NCBI RefSeq assembly: GCF_024139115.2
Contig: NC_085141.1
Coordinates: forward strand, 169,892,994 to 169,956,993
Direction: 5' to 3'
DNA from: Armigeres subalbatus
Lineage: Eukaryota; Arthropoda; Insecta; Diptera; Culicidae
DNA length: 64,000 nucleotides
The number at the start of each line of letters is the position of its first letter. Position 1 is the stretch's first letter. Under the pieces are notes generated by a model. The model did not search any database. It was not told where the DNA came from and saw nothing but the letters and a program-made list of their open reading frames with translations. This document shows positions 25,121-35,150 of the stretch, piece after piece. The translations under genes were made by a program, and so were the position numbers.

Positions 25121-25489
25121 TTTACTGTTGTATATCCACAGCCAAGCGAGTGCACATTGTTTATTAAACGAGAGGATCGCACTCCATGCCCCCCAGCAAC
25201 GGACTGGGCGGGACGGTATAGAATGCGAATTCAATCGCACTCTGCTGTGCCAAAGGCTTGCTTGGCTAAAGCATTTGATGAGTTTGATTGCCTTTACGTA
25301 AACGGTCGCGTATACTCAGACGACTAATGACGGTGAAAGACCGACACTTGATTACAATTAATTGCATATTATTCGGCAACTCGGCCGTACGAAAACCATT
25401 TTTTTTTGTTAAATATCTTGGCTGTGCATATGCACAGCATATGTTTCGAAATGGACAAATTGATATGAAATTTGCGAAAAAGAATCCAC

Positions 25490-25562
25490 GTGTCTTGGAG
25501 GGACTCGAACCCTCAACCTCCTACTCTCTAGATAGGCGTGATAACCCCTACACAACAAGACC
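25490..25562 (-). tRNA. tRNA-like sequence, array copy 2
   Basis: Identical by eye to copy 1, with the same AGA anticodon position, intact A- and B-box-like elements and no long variable arm. A further copy in this orientation is cut off at about 26066, at the inversion junction. Confidence 0.6.
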
Positions 25563-26456
25563 ACTTAAAGGTCACGTTTGCGGAAAAGCCATCAGAATCC
25601 GAGTACCAACCTCCACCGCGGTTAGCTCTCTTTTTTGCAAATTGAATATCTTTCGGATGCTTGCTTTGCCCAATCTCCACATTTGCTTTACTGTTGTATA
25701 TCCACAGCCAAGCGAGTGCACATTGTTTATTAAACGAGAGGATCGCACTCCATGCCCCCAGCAACGGACTGGGCGGGACGGTATAGAATGCGAATTCAAT
25801 CGCACTCTGCTGTGCCAAAGGCTTGCTTGGCTAAAGCATTTGATGAGTTTGATTGCCTTTACGTAAACGGTCGCGTGTACTCAGACGACTAATGACGGTG
25901 AAAGACCGACACTTGATTACAATTAATTGCATATTATTCGGCAACTCGGCCGTACGAAAACCATTTTTTTGTTAAATATCTTGGCTGTGCATATGCACAG
26001 CATATGTTTCGAAATGGACAAATTGATATGAAATTTGCGAAAAAGAATCCACGTGTCTTGGAGGGATTTCGTACGGCCGAGTTGCCGAATAATATGCAAT
26101 TAATTGTAATCAAGTGTCGGTCTTTCACCGTCATTAGTCGTCTGAGTACACGCGACCGTTTACGTAAAGGCAATCAAACTCATCAAATGCTTTAGCCAAG
26201 CAAGCCTTTGGCACAGCAGAGTGCGATTGAATTCGCATTCTATACCGTCCCGCCCAGTCCGTTGCTGGGGGGGCATGGAGTGCGATCCTCTCGTTTAATA
26301 AACAATGTGCACTCGCTTGGCTGTGGATATACAACAGTAAAGCACATGGACAAATCAAGCATACGAAAGATATTCAATTTGAAAAAAAAAGAGCTAACCG
26401 CGGTGGAGGTTGGTACTCGGATTCTGATGGCTTTTCCGCAAACGTGACCTTTAAGT

Positions 26457-26529
26457 GGTCTTGTTGTCTAGGGGTTATCCCGCCTATCTAGAGAGTATTA
26501 GGTTGAGGGTTCGAGATCCTCAAAGACAC
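26457..26529 (+). tRNA. tRNA-like sequence, array copy 3 (degraded)
   Basis: Same unit in the inverted half, but with several changes: TGTCTAGG in the D region, TATCCCG for TATCACG, GTATTAGG in the anticodon stem, and GAGATCCTC which breaks the T stem. It is the most decayed of the five copies. Confidence 0.5.
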
Positions 26530-27018
26530 GTGGATTCTTTTTCGCAAATTTCATATCAATTTGTCCATTTCGAAACATGTGCTGTGCATATGCACAGCCA
26601 AGATATTTAACAAAAAAAAGGTTTTCGTACGGCCGAGTTGCCGAATAATATGCAATTAATTGTAATCAAGTGTCGGTCTTTCACCGTCATTAGTCGTCTG
26701 AGTACACGCGACCGTTTACGTAAAGGCAATCAAACTCATCAAATGCTTTAGCCAAGCAAGCCTTTGGCACAGCAGAGTGCGATTGAATTCGCATTCTATA
26801 CCGTCCTGCCCAGTCCGTTGCTGGGGGCATGGAGTGCGATCCTCTCGTTTAATAAACAATGTGCACTCGCTTGGCTGTGGATATACAACAGTAAAGCAAA
26901 TGTGGAGATTGGGCAAATCAAGCATCCGAAAGATATTCAATTTGGTAAAAAGAGAGCTAACCGCGGTGGAGGTTGGTACTGGATTCTGATGGCTTTTCCG
27001 CAAACGTGACCTTTAAGT

Positions 27019-27091
27019 GGTCTTGTTGTGTAGGGGTTATCACGCCTATCTAGAGAGTAGGAGGTTGAGGGTTCGAGTCCCTCCAAGACAC
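27019..27091 (+). tRNA. tRNA-like sequence, array copy 4
   Basis: Intact version of the cloverleaf, identical by eye to copies 1 and 2, in the inverted half of the array. Confidence 0.6.
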
Positions 27092-27580
27092 GTGGATTCT
27101 TTTTCGCAAATTTCATATCAATTTGTCCATTTCGAAACATATGCTGTGCATATGCACAGCCAAGATATTTAACAAAAAATGGTTTTCGTACGGCCGAGTT
27201 GCCGAATAATATGCAATTAATTGTAATCAAGTGTCGGTCTTTCACCGTCATTAGTCGTCTGAGTACACGCGACCGTTTACGTAAAGGCAATCAAACTCAT
27301 CAAATGCTTTAGCCAAGCAAGCCTTTGGCACAGCAGAGTGCGATTGAATTCGCATTCTATACCGTCCCGCCCAGTCCGTTGCTGGGGGGCATGGAGTGCG
27401 ATCCTCTCGTTTAATAAACAATGTGCACTCGCTTGGCTGTGGATATACAACAGTAAAGCAAATGTGGAGATTGGGCAAATCAAGCATCCGAAAGATATTC
27501 AATTTGCAAAAAGAGAGCTAACCGCGGTGGAGGTTGGTACTCGGATTCTGATGGCTTTTCCGCAAACGTGACCTTTAAGT

Positions 27581-27653
27581 GGTCTTGTTGTGTAGGGGTT
27601 ATCACGCCTATCTAGAGAGTAGGAGGTTGAGGGTTCGAGTCCCTCCAAGACAC
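27581..27653 (+). tRNA. tRNA-like sequence, array copy 5
   Basis: Intact version of the cloverleaf, in the last full unit before the partial unit that ends the array. Confidence 0.6.
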
Positions 27654-27798
27654 GTGGATTCTTTTTCGCAAATTTCATATCAATTTGTCCATTTCGAAAC
27701 ATATGCTGTGCATATGCACAGCCAAGATATTTAACAAAAAAATGGTTTTCGTACGGCCGAGTTGCCGAATAATATGCAATTAATTATATTCCATGTTA

Positions 27799-28679
27799 TT
27801 ATGTCTCATTGTATGCTCGGCAGACCATAAATCGATAGATAAACCCGCCTTTGGAAAATTTGATGTCATGGCCATTAAATTATCTCATTTATTGTATGAC
27901 ACGGAGAATACACTATTTGAACACTCACCCAAGCTAATTGAGCTAAATATGGTCAACTACTGTACTAACTACTACTGTACTAAGGCTGATTTTTCATTTT
28001 AGCACTCAAATGAGTGCTTTAATGGATTTTATGCAACCCATTTGAGTTGCATAATGTTCATTAAAGCATCCATTTCATTTGTATGGAAAAGTAGGCCGTT
28101 TCATCACTCAAATGTCAACTGTAAACCAGGTATTATGATCAGGAATTGCAAAAAAGATTTTTTTGCCATTTTTGGCGATTTTTTAGAAAGGTAATTAGTT
28201 TTCCATACTAATACATCTCATAAACTTAAACGTCCCATTTTTCAAAGGCCTGCAAAAAAATTTACAGGAAGGTCAATTGGCTTGCAGCTTTATTTTTTTT
28301 CCATTTACGAACATTGGTTTTTAAACAGAAAGATGCATTAGGAATTAAAGGCTTTCTAATGTTAATCTGGCTGCTGCGAATAGAGCCGCTTTTCTGCGCT
28401 CAAGCGAGTAGAGGGATATTTTGAAACGAACATAACCACAATCTTCAATGTTTGGCTCCGGCGCAATAGAAAATTTTGGCTTCAGTTTGACAACCAAATC
28501 GATTCTATTCGCACCACCCAGATGTTAATAAGCCCGTAGCCCACTCTTCGTCACAATGACAAATATTTTCAATTTCGAATCAAACAGACAGGCAGACTTG
28601 ACAAATATTTGTTATTGTAGCAAAGACTATGCGGATAATTTTTGCGCTAGGTGTATCTGTAATGAACGAATCAGTTATA
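27799..28679. other. Blm intron DNA, nothing recognised
   Basis: AT-rich. Only a weak palindrome (actcaaatgagtgctttaat near 28005, mirrored as attaaagcatccatttcatt near 28053) was seen. Confidence 0.35.
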
Positions 28680-29289
28680 CTGGCTGCCCAACGTACGGCC
28701 CGCGGGCCGGATGCGGCCCTCGGATCCATTTTTTGTGGCCCGCGCAACGTGGTAGAAAATACATCATAACAGGCCCACAGGTTTATATTTGCGACCCGAG
28801 AAGCTTCTTTCTTATAATTTATTAATAAATACTGTAAAAGATATCACGATTTATTCATTCTCTCAACTCCGTTTTATTATGTGAATTACTAAATGTATCC
28901 GAAATGTTTCAAACGGAGATTATCGACCTCCAATACAACGACGGGCTCTAATCTAAATTCTCATATCTTATTTCAGCTTATTTCAAGAAAAAAGCAGTGA
29001 AAAAATTTGAATTCTGTTTACGAATTTTAGTCACCGATATACAATATGCGTTGATTATTCGAGAGTAAGCAACAATATGTTCAATCATGTTAAATTTTGT
29101 TTCAATCAAAAGACCTGTTACGTAAAAAAACTAATTTTAGAACGCAATTCAAAAGTGTTTAATTTTTTTTTGAAGATTTTTTTTCCATTTTGGAAAAAGG
29201 AGAAAAAACTTAATATTTGATTTTTTTTCCCTCCATCAGATGTTAATTCTGAAAATTGGCCCGTGGCATGAAAAGGTTGGGCAGTCCTG
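28680..29289. mobile_element. hAT-like non-autonomous element, 610 bp
   Basis: Left end ctggctgcccaac followed by cggcccgcgggccgga and a gcggccct block. The right end, in inverse, reads caggactgcccaacc and then a gggcc block. The gcggcccgcgggcc motif next to a tgcccaac end is typical of hAT elements. No clean 8-bp duplication was found, so ends may be off by a few bases. Confidence 0.5.
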
Positions 29290-29911
29290 AGAGATAATTG
29301 CAATAAAGTTTTAAAACATATTTTAGATGGTGCGCTTTTTCTTTCAACGATAGTCTAAAAAATAAAGAAAACATTTTATATTTTTTATTCGAATTAAATC
29401 TGTCCTCGAGCGATATTGCCGCATGCGTCACTGTGTTCCGTGCTTGAATCCGCAATTTGACAGCTAGCACCAAGTTTAGCACCATGTTTTCGGCTTCAAT
29501 CGCATTGTATGCAGATGACAGCCGTTTCAGGGGGCTGGGATTTTCCTTCTTTGACATTTAGCTCCCCTATCCTCACCAGCAAAAGATGTTCCGGACAGCG
29601 ACGACAGCGACAATCTTTATCTAGTAACTAAAATATCTTTTGGGGACACACTTGTGGTATTCGTACCATGGTACAAAAATCTTGAAATGAGTGCCATACC
29701 AATTATTGTCTTCATTAAAGATAGCCTTGAAATTTTTTTCTTGTCGCCGAATACCACAAGTGTGTGCCCCATATAAGCAAAGCGTAACTAATCGCTTCAA
29801 ATTTCAGCTATTTAAGCGAATAACCATTAAACATGTTGTTATTTCACTAAAAACTACTGCCGCAAGAATTTTGAAACTATGAAGATTTGATAACATTGAA
29901 TAGGAGTAGTA
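29290..29911. other. Blm intron DNA with a small palindrome
   Basis: cacacttgtggtattcg near 29650 is mirrored by cgaataccacaagtgtgtg near 29747, a foldback of about 120 bp. Sequence at 29585-29660 matches 23299-23385 in inverse. No gene was recognised. Confidence 0.45.
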
Positions 29912-30852
29912 GGGGCAATATGAACATACGGGGCAATATGAGCCACCCTCATTTTGATCTTATTGACTAGTTTTATCATGTAAAAGTTATATGATCTTTA
30001 AGAGGATGCTCCACATATGCATCAACGTGAAAACCGCATTAAAATTCAATTCAAACATGAAAATACACTTGAATATGTAAATTTTGTATAGGCAAAATTA
30101 TTATAAGATTTGAAGTTTATAAATAAGGGTTTGACACAAAACTGATTAAAATACAGATCAAAAATACACCACAATCAAAAGATATATTAAAATTGAATAT
30201 TGTGCACACATGTTTGTATTGATACAAATCTGAATTTATCATAAAACTTTTTTTTCCCAAAACCGGTCTCTATGGGGCAATATGGGCATACCTGCACAGA
30301 GCAAGATATCAGGCCTTAAAATGCGAACAAGTTCAAATTTCAATAGTCAAATACAAGAATATTATCATATATGTAAGATTCATTACGGAAAAAGTACAAC
30401 AGCGCATTACTGAGATTGAAACAGAAAAAATGGCCATTGACCAATTGAAATGTGGCTGTTCAAACGGTGAAGAGTGACAAATCGGTTCAGTCTGCTGTTG
30501 TGCGGTTTTTTAATTTTATTTGGTATGGAATACTCACAATTATTGTAGGAATATCATATTCTTCCATATTACGATACTTTTTTCGCCTAAATAAAGGTTT
30601 TGGATGGGTGGCCCATACTGCCCCAAATGGTGGCTCATATTGCCCCGTATAGTCGGGAACACACATTGAAATCAATACATTTTTAAAAGTGCATTCCAAC
30701 AATTTCCAAACGCATTTTTCGTCATTCATCGACGTAATATGAAAGGTAACATTCTCTAGTATAAGTCAACTACATTTAAACAATGTTTTTTTAGTTTTTC
30801 GGCGCTTTTCGGAACGATTTCCTTAGGTGGCCCATATTGCCCCGATCACCCC
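29912..30852. mobile_element. TA-flanked element reiterating a ggggcaatatg phrase
   Basis: Left end ggggcaatatgaacatacgg (29912) and right end ccatattgccccgatcaccc (to 30852), each bordered by TA (29910-29911 and 30853-30854). The phrase recurs near 29929 and 30273 and in inverse near 30618, 30639 and 30829. No coding sequence. Confidence 0.65.
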
Positions 30853-30954
30853 TACTTAAATTCTTTCTTGGCTTCTTGGCTCTTGGCAGTTTCAAACATT
30901 ACGAAATTTTAATTCTATTCTATTCTTACCGTCTGGAAATTGTTAAGTAATATA

Positions 30955-31495
30955 GGGTAAAACGGCCTATTATGGAGGGGTTAAGCACCGTTTCAAAATG
31001 AAATTAATTACAAAAATTCTTCAAAAATTACCTGTTGGTCGAATTTCATATTGTAGTAGTTGAATAGGATGCTCGTTAACTATAGTTTCGTAAATATTAC
31101 GTGAATTGTGCTGAACTTATGTTGTTTTGTATTTATCACAATAAAAACAAACTACCGCAATAATAGGACGCAGTTGCCTATCGTTGCGATATTTTTTTGA
31201 AGGTCAGTCCTATTGTTGCGGTATTTATTGCATGTAATTCTTATGGAGAGCGATACCGCAACAATAGGACCTTAGCACTACCGCAATAATAGGCTCAAGG
31301 GATTCAAATTTTTAACGAAAAATGTGGATTTTTCATCATTTTGAATGAAATTTTGTCAAACAAAAGCTGTTCTAGTCGTTAATTCGAAGAGTTTTAGCGT
31401 ACCCACAATTGTTCTCAATGGTATTATATCCAGAATGGACTACTTTAACACTACCGCAACATTAGGGCATACCACAACGATAGGACGTTTTACCC
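30955..31495. mobile_element. TA-flanked element reiterating accgcaataatagg
   Basis: Ends gggtaaaacggcctattat (30955) and gataggacgttttaccc (to 31495) are bordered by TA. Copies of the phrase, in both strands and varied form, occur near 31153, 31178, 31206, 31254, 31278, 31451 and 31471. The sequence between phrases is AT-rich and non-coding. Confidence 0.7.
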
Positions 31496-31539
31496 TATTG
31501 GTCTCTAGAATTGTTGTAAAATGTCCCTCTAGAACCATC

Positions 31540-32480
31540 TTTTGTTATTTCGAATTCCTTGAAAATTTCTTTCAGACATTTTTTCGTAAAAAAAATCAAG
31601 GAATATTTTAGGGAATATATCAGGAATTCTATCGAAAATTGATTCAGGCATTCTGTCCGAAATTCTTGCAAAAAATCCTCTAGGAATTCATTCTAAAACT
31701 CCTCCAGAATTTTTTTCGAAAATTCATTCAAGTATTCGTTGTGATTTTCTTTAAAAATTCCTTCGAAAAAACCTCAAGTAATTCTTTTGAAAATTTCTCT
31801 TTCTTCTGGAATTCCTTTAAAAATTCTTTCAGAAATTCCTTCAGAGAATGTTTCTGGAATTCTTCCGGAAATTCCTACTTCAATTCCTTTAGAAATTCCT
31901 TTTCTTCAAAAATTATATTCATTCGGAAACTTTTCCAGTATTTTTTTTTTTTCTAAATTTCCTCCAGAAATTTCTTTCGAAATTCTTTGACTAATTTTTA
32001 GGAATTTTCTAAAAAAATCCAATGAAATTTCCGAATAAATTCCTAAAGGAATTTCAGAAAGAACTCCTTTCACAATAAATTCTTTTAAATATGCCCAAGA
32101 ATTCCTTCTGAAATTCTTTTAGCATTTCCTTTTAAAGCTACGTTCGAAATTCCTTTGGGAATTCCATTGTTAATTTCCATAAGGAATTTCTCTGGAGTTT
32201 TTTTTTTAAAATTATTTCTCTGGAAATTCCTTTAAAAATTGTTTCAGAAGTAATTTTTGAAGGAAGTTATAAGTGAATTTCCGAAGCGATTGTCAAAGTA
32301 ATTTTGAAATTAATTTTCAAAAAAATTCTTGGAGGAATTTTAGGAGGATTATATAAATTATATAATTAAATATCCGGTGGAATTTCTATGGCAATTTTTT
32401 TCTTACTTCCTGGAGAAATACCGGATGGAATTCCTAAAAGAAGACCCAAAGGAATTTCTAAAAGAATACCTAAAGGAGAA
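31540..32480. repeat. Degenerate AATTCCTT-type tandem repeat, ~940 bp
   Basis: Imperfect repeats around aaattccttt(a/c)gaaattcc, period roughly 20-30 bp. The strand sense drifts: from about 32020 rightward many copies read as aaaggaatttc. Short ORFs such as 31741-31956 only reflect the repeat. Confidence 0.75.
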
Positions 32481-32599
32481 ACTTCCAAACGAAGGCACCT
32501 TGATAATTAATCTCCTTTCTTCCCGTTTTGATTGTCCAGTGCAGTCAAGGTAGTGAAGTGCTAATCAAAACCTTCTCGAGAAATCATGTATGTACTTAC

Positions 32600-33415
32600 A
32601 GCAAATGTGGCCTTGGTCGAACCGTTGGTATTATTCGATCCCTTTTCCTTTACTTTAGATGGGTTTTTGTTGGAAAAAACAGTGGACTGCTTCTGCTTGA
32701 AATCGAAGCAGCTACTGGAAGCAATTGGAGTAGAACTGGAAGGCTTGCACTGATCGTTTTCGTTTTTGACGGGTGTGACATTAAAGTTGATCGGTTTCTT
32801 CAACGGCACGTCCAAAGCTGCTAGCATGGATGAAGCCTTGGGAACTTTGTACTGAAACTTTCCAACTTTAGAACCTTCTGTAGGTATTGAAGCATTTTTG
32901 GCAGGGCTGATTTTTGCCAAATTTTCCTGTAACTTTTTTGTAGCTTGCAGATACCGACTGTCACTTTCCAAATCCAACTGCAATCCCATCGAAATTGCTC
33001 CTGAATCTGGACAATATCCCGACACCATCAGGTCATATTCATCCATCGCTTTAGAGGAACTGCACTGTTCATCGTCTGTTTTCCATAATACTTTGCTTTT
33101 CGGTTCTGGAGATGTATCGGAATCACTAGAAACTATCTCTATAGTGGATTGTTTGGCTGAGATCTGTAATACAAAAGGTTTAGATTTGTTGATTATAAAA
33201 TATCTTATAGTTATAAAAAAAGACAGGATAAAAAAATACCTTCGAAAACTTTGGTTTGAAAATGCTGGGAGACCGCAATTTAGCCTCATCGTCTGGATCT
33301 TCATCACTACGCAGAAAAGATGAAAAAAGAAAAGCTTCAATGCAGTATTCATTTATTCGGATATCAGCGAACCACACCAAACGCCTTTCGGTCTGACTTG
33401 CGTTACTTTGTCCAT
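32600..33415 (-). CDS. Blm: Blm N-terminal exons (inferred join to the helicase exons)
   Basis: Three minus-strand exons are proposed: 33415-33378 (tentative start, MDKVTQVRPKGV), 33306-33240 and 33163-32600. The middle exon reads DEDPDDEAKLRSPSIFKPKF, similar in style to the short KPKF motif near the BLM N-terminus. The last is a Ser/Lys/Asp-rich disordered segment with STIEIVSSDSD and KFQYKVPKASSM. It ends at a strong donor (gtaagt at 32599) in phase 0, and the next helicase exon (acceptor 16271-16272) also starts in phase 0. No other minus-strand gene intervenes. The join is inferred and implies a 16,329-bp intron. The first exon is the weakest call, because its donor (gtgtgg) is poor and the following intron is only about 70 bp. 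Confidence 0.65.
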
Positions 33416-33723
33416 AAAAATAAAACGGAAATATATTTAGGTACTATAATTTATGCGTTTTCTGTAGGATATCCATAGCTACGAGGACGATGGATAATGG
33501 ATATCCTACCAATAGGATTTATAATGAATTAGAACTGATAAACATAAAATTGGGTGATTTTTCAATGGCACTTGGTGCGATTTAGCAAAATCCGACCACT
33601 TACCAAATCAACAATTGCATATCGATTTATTACAATGCTTCATACCGGAATTTACAAAGTTGAACTCAGCAATCCTTGCAGCGATCGTTTACCTACCTAG
33701 AATTAGTTCTATCTGTTTTAGCC

Positions 33724-33969
33724 ATGAATGCCATTAAACTAGCTTGTTTCTTAGAACCACTTTTTGATATTGTAGACAGCGATAATGATTTTCGCGACAT
33801 GTTAGCTCTGAACCTTCCGAAACTTCATAAAAATTATTTTCTTGAACTAACAAAACAGCAACCAGGATATCGTAATCGTAAAGCTCACAGCATAACCGTG
33901 GTAAAACTGAAGAAATTTACACGAAATACAAAAAAAAACAAATCGCAGCCAGCGCAGCGTAAACAATGA
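33724..33969 (+). CDS. Hypothetical 81-residue protein, head-to-head with Blm
   Basis: Not recognised. The ORF starts MNAIKLACFLEPLFDIVDSD and ends in a Lys/Arg/Gln-rich tail (KFTRNTKKNKSQPAQRK). It contains an acidic-then-basic layout and no membrane segment. The ATG is two bases after an acceptor-like ctgttttag, so it may be the last exon of a longer transcript, with the upstream ATG at 33676 being chance. It starts about 310 bp from the proposed Blm start on the opposite strand, which could be a shared promoter. It could also be a chance ORF. Confidence 0.35.
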   Translation: MNAIKLACFLEPLFDIVDSDNDFRDMLALNLPKLHKNYFLELTKQQPGYRNRKAHSITVVKLKKFTRNTKKNKSQPAQRKQ

Positions 33970-34057
33970 CGTTTGGTGCCAGATGCCAGATTAAGCTAGA
34001 GATGTCCCAAATTAATCGATTGCTTCGATAAATCGTTGTGATAGTCGATTAATTTTA

Positions 34058-34640
34058 AATCGATTCAACAATTCAAGCATAATTTTTCATAACGACGTAT
34101 GTAACAAAAGTAAACAAAACGGGGTTTTTAATACAACGTGACAATAACACGCGGCTTTATATAATACGCATCGATTTTACTGATTTCAGATCTTAAAATT
34201 CTTTAATTCAATCTTTTTGCGAATCGACGTATGTAAAAATTTCTATTTTTGAAGTCTCACTGTTACATACGTCGCTTTAACATATGGGAACTAAGAGCGA
34301 CCTATGTAACAAAACAATCAAAACAAAACAAAACTGCAGTTGCGTCAATCGTGCACTATGGAAAACCGACCAATGTACACCGACGTACGTGTAGCATACC
34401 GGTGTATGTATACTTTTATCGTTTTTCACAATGAATTTGAATGAACTGAGCTTTACTGTGAAGCACGCTCATTACGTGTCTTGTAATGATGCATGCCAGC
34501 GGAAAAAAGTATTGAAAAAAGATTCAGTTTTAAAACAGTTTTAGAAAAAGTTTTGCCAACTTTCTGCAAAGGATTTCTCGAATCCTCATATTTGTTACAT
34601 ACGTCGTTATGAAAAATTATGCTTGAATTAATCGATTCAC
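34058..34640. mobile_element. Palindromic element reiterating cgacgtatgtaac
   Basis: Left arm attcaagcataatttttcat with aacgacgtatgtaac (34071 on) is mirrored at 34591-34628. The phrase cgacgtatgtaac recurs in varied form on either strand near 34093, 34213, 34261, 34289, 34380 and 34593. Outer ends carry aatcgattca on both sides. Confidence 0.7.
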
Positions 34641-34733
34641 ACTGAAAACCAAAACTACCCAAAAGTGGTTTGTTTGCACTCAAAACCGTAGTTGGGGCCA
34701 ATAACCCAAATTTGAGTAAAATGACTTTTCTGG

Positions 34734-34850
34734 CACTACACGGTTAGATGACTTGACCCATTAATGGGTACTATGTTATTGTTGATATTATTCCCACCGT
34801 AAAAAAATCACCCATTTTCTTGAAAAAGCGCCACTACCCATTAAAATGGC
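34734..34850. mobile_element. Half copy of the tacccattaatgggta MITE
   Basis: Matches one arm of the complete palindrome at 57065-57274 (ttagatgacttgacccatta, then attgttgatattattcccac, then cactacccattaaaatgg). The second arm is absent. It begins with the same TA-CACGGTTAG end. Confidence 0.7.
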
Positions 34851-34869
34851 CTTAATACATGGTGCCTTA

Positions 34870-35150
34870 TGAAGCTTCGACCAGGAACTAATATTAACGC
34901 ATTTGCCCAAAAGTACACGCGGCGCTCCCCAAAGGAAACGACGCACCGCGCTTTTTGCTGCCCCTATACTCGATTTTTATGAGGAGATAACATTGCGGCG
35001 TTTCCTAGGGTGCGGTTGTTCCTTTTGAATTGGAAACGCCGCGTGGAATCTTGTGCAAATGCGCTTTTGGAAACATTACAACAGCCGGGCGGTGTATCGT
35101 ATTGACAGCACCCTACAATATTATTATTATTATTATTATTAGTTCCTGCC
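34870..35150. repeat. Imperfect foldback with (ATT)n at the truncation point of a retrotransposon
   Basis: caggaactaatatt near 34882 recurs in inverse at the (att)n run and agttcctgcc, 35119-35150. cgcatttgccca near 34909 is mirrored by tgcaaatgcgc near 35053, and gcggcg blocks also pair. It abuts the point where the Ty3/gypsy integrase reading stops, so it may be a foldback element that inserted there or the site of deletion. Confidence 0.5.

Larger units (their letters stand above)
24664..27798. repeat. Array of ~560-bp units with tRNA-like genes, direct then inverted
   Basis: The unit runs from aaatatcttggctgtgcat, through a tRNA-like sequence, to cggccgtacgaaaacca. Two full units and a partial one lie in one orientation (starts near 24677, 25410 and 25972; step about 561 once a nested MITE is discounted). 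The partial unit breaks inside the tRNA-like sequence at about 26066, where orientation flips. Three inverted units (starts near 26070, 26629, 27187; steps about 558) and a partial one follow. Copies are nearly identical by eye. The array is flanked by a 13-bp direct repeat, atattccatgtta, at 24664-24676 and 27786-27798. ORFs across it are readings of the repeat, not genes. Confidence 0.9.

Noticed and set aside
24565..27702. Many ORFs on both strands reading LEGLEPSTSYSLDRRDNPYTT and similar
   Set aside because: They are translations across the tRNA-like sequence and its flanks. The same frames recur in every unit and are open on both strands.
28556..28825. 89-codon ORF
   Set aside because: It crosses the left end of a hAT-like element (gcggcccgcgggcc) and has no domain.
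31741..31990. Phe/Ser/Asn-rich ORFs
   Set aside because: Direct reading of the AATTCC tandem repeat.
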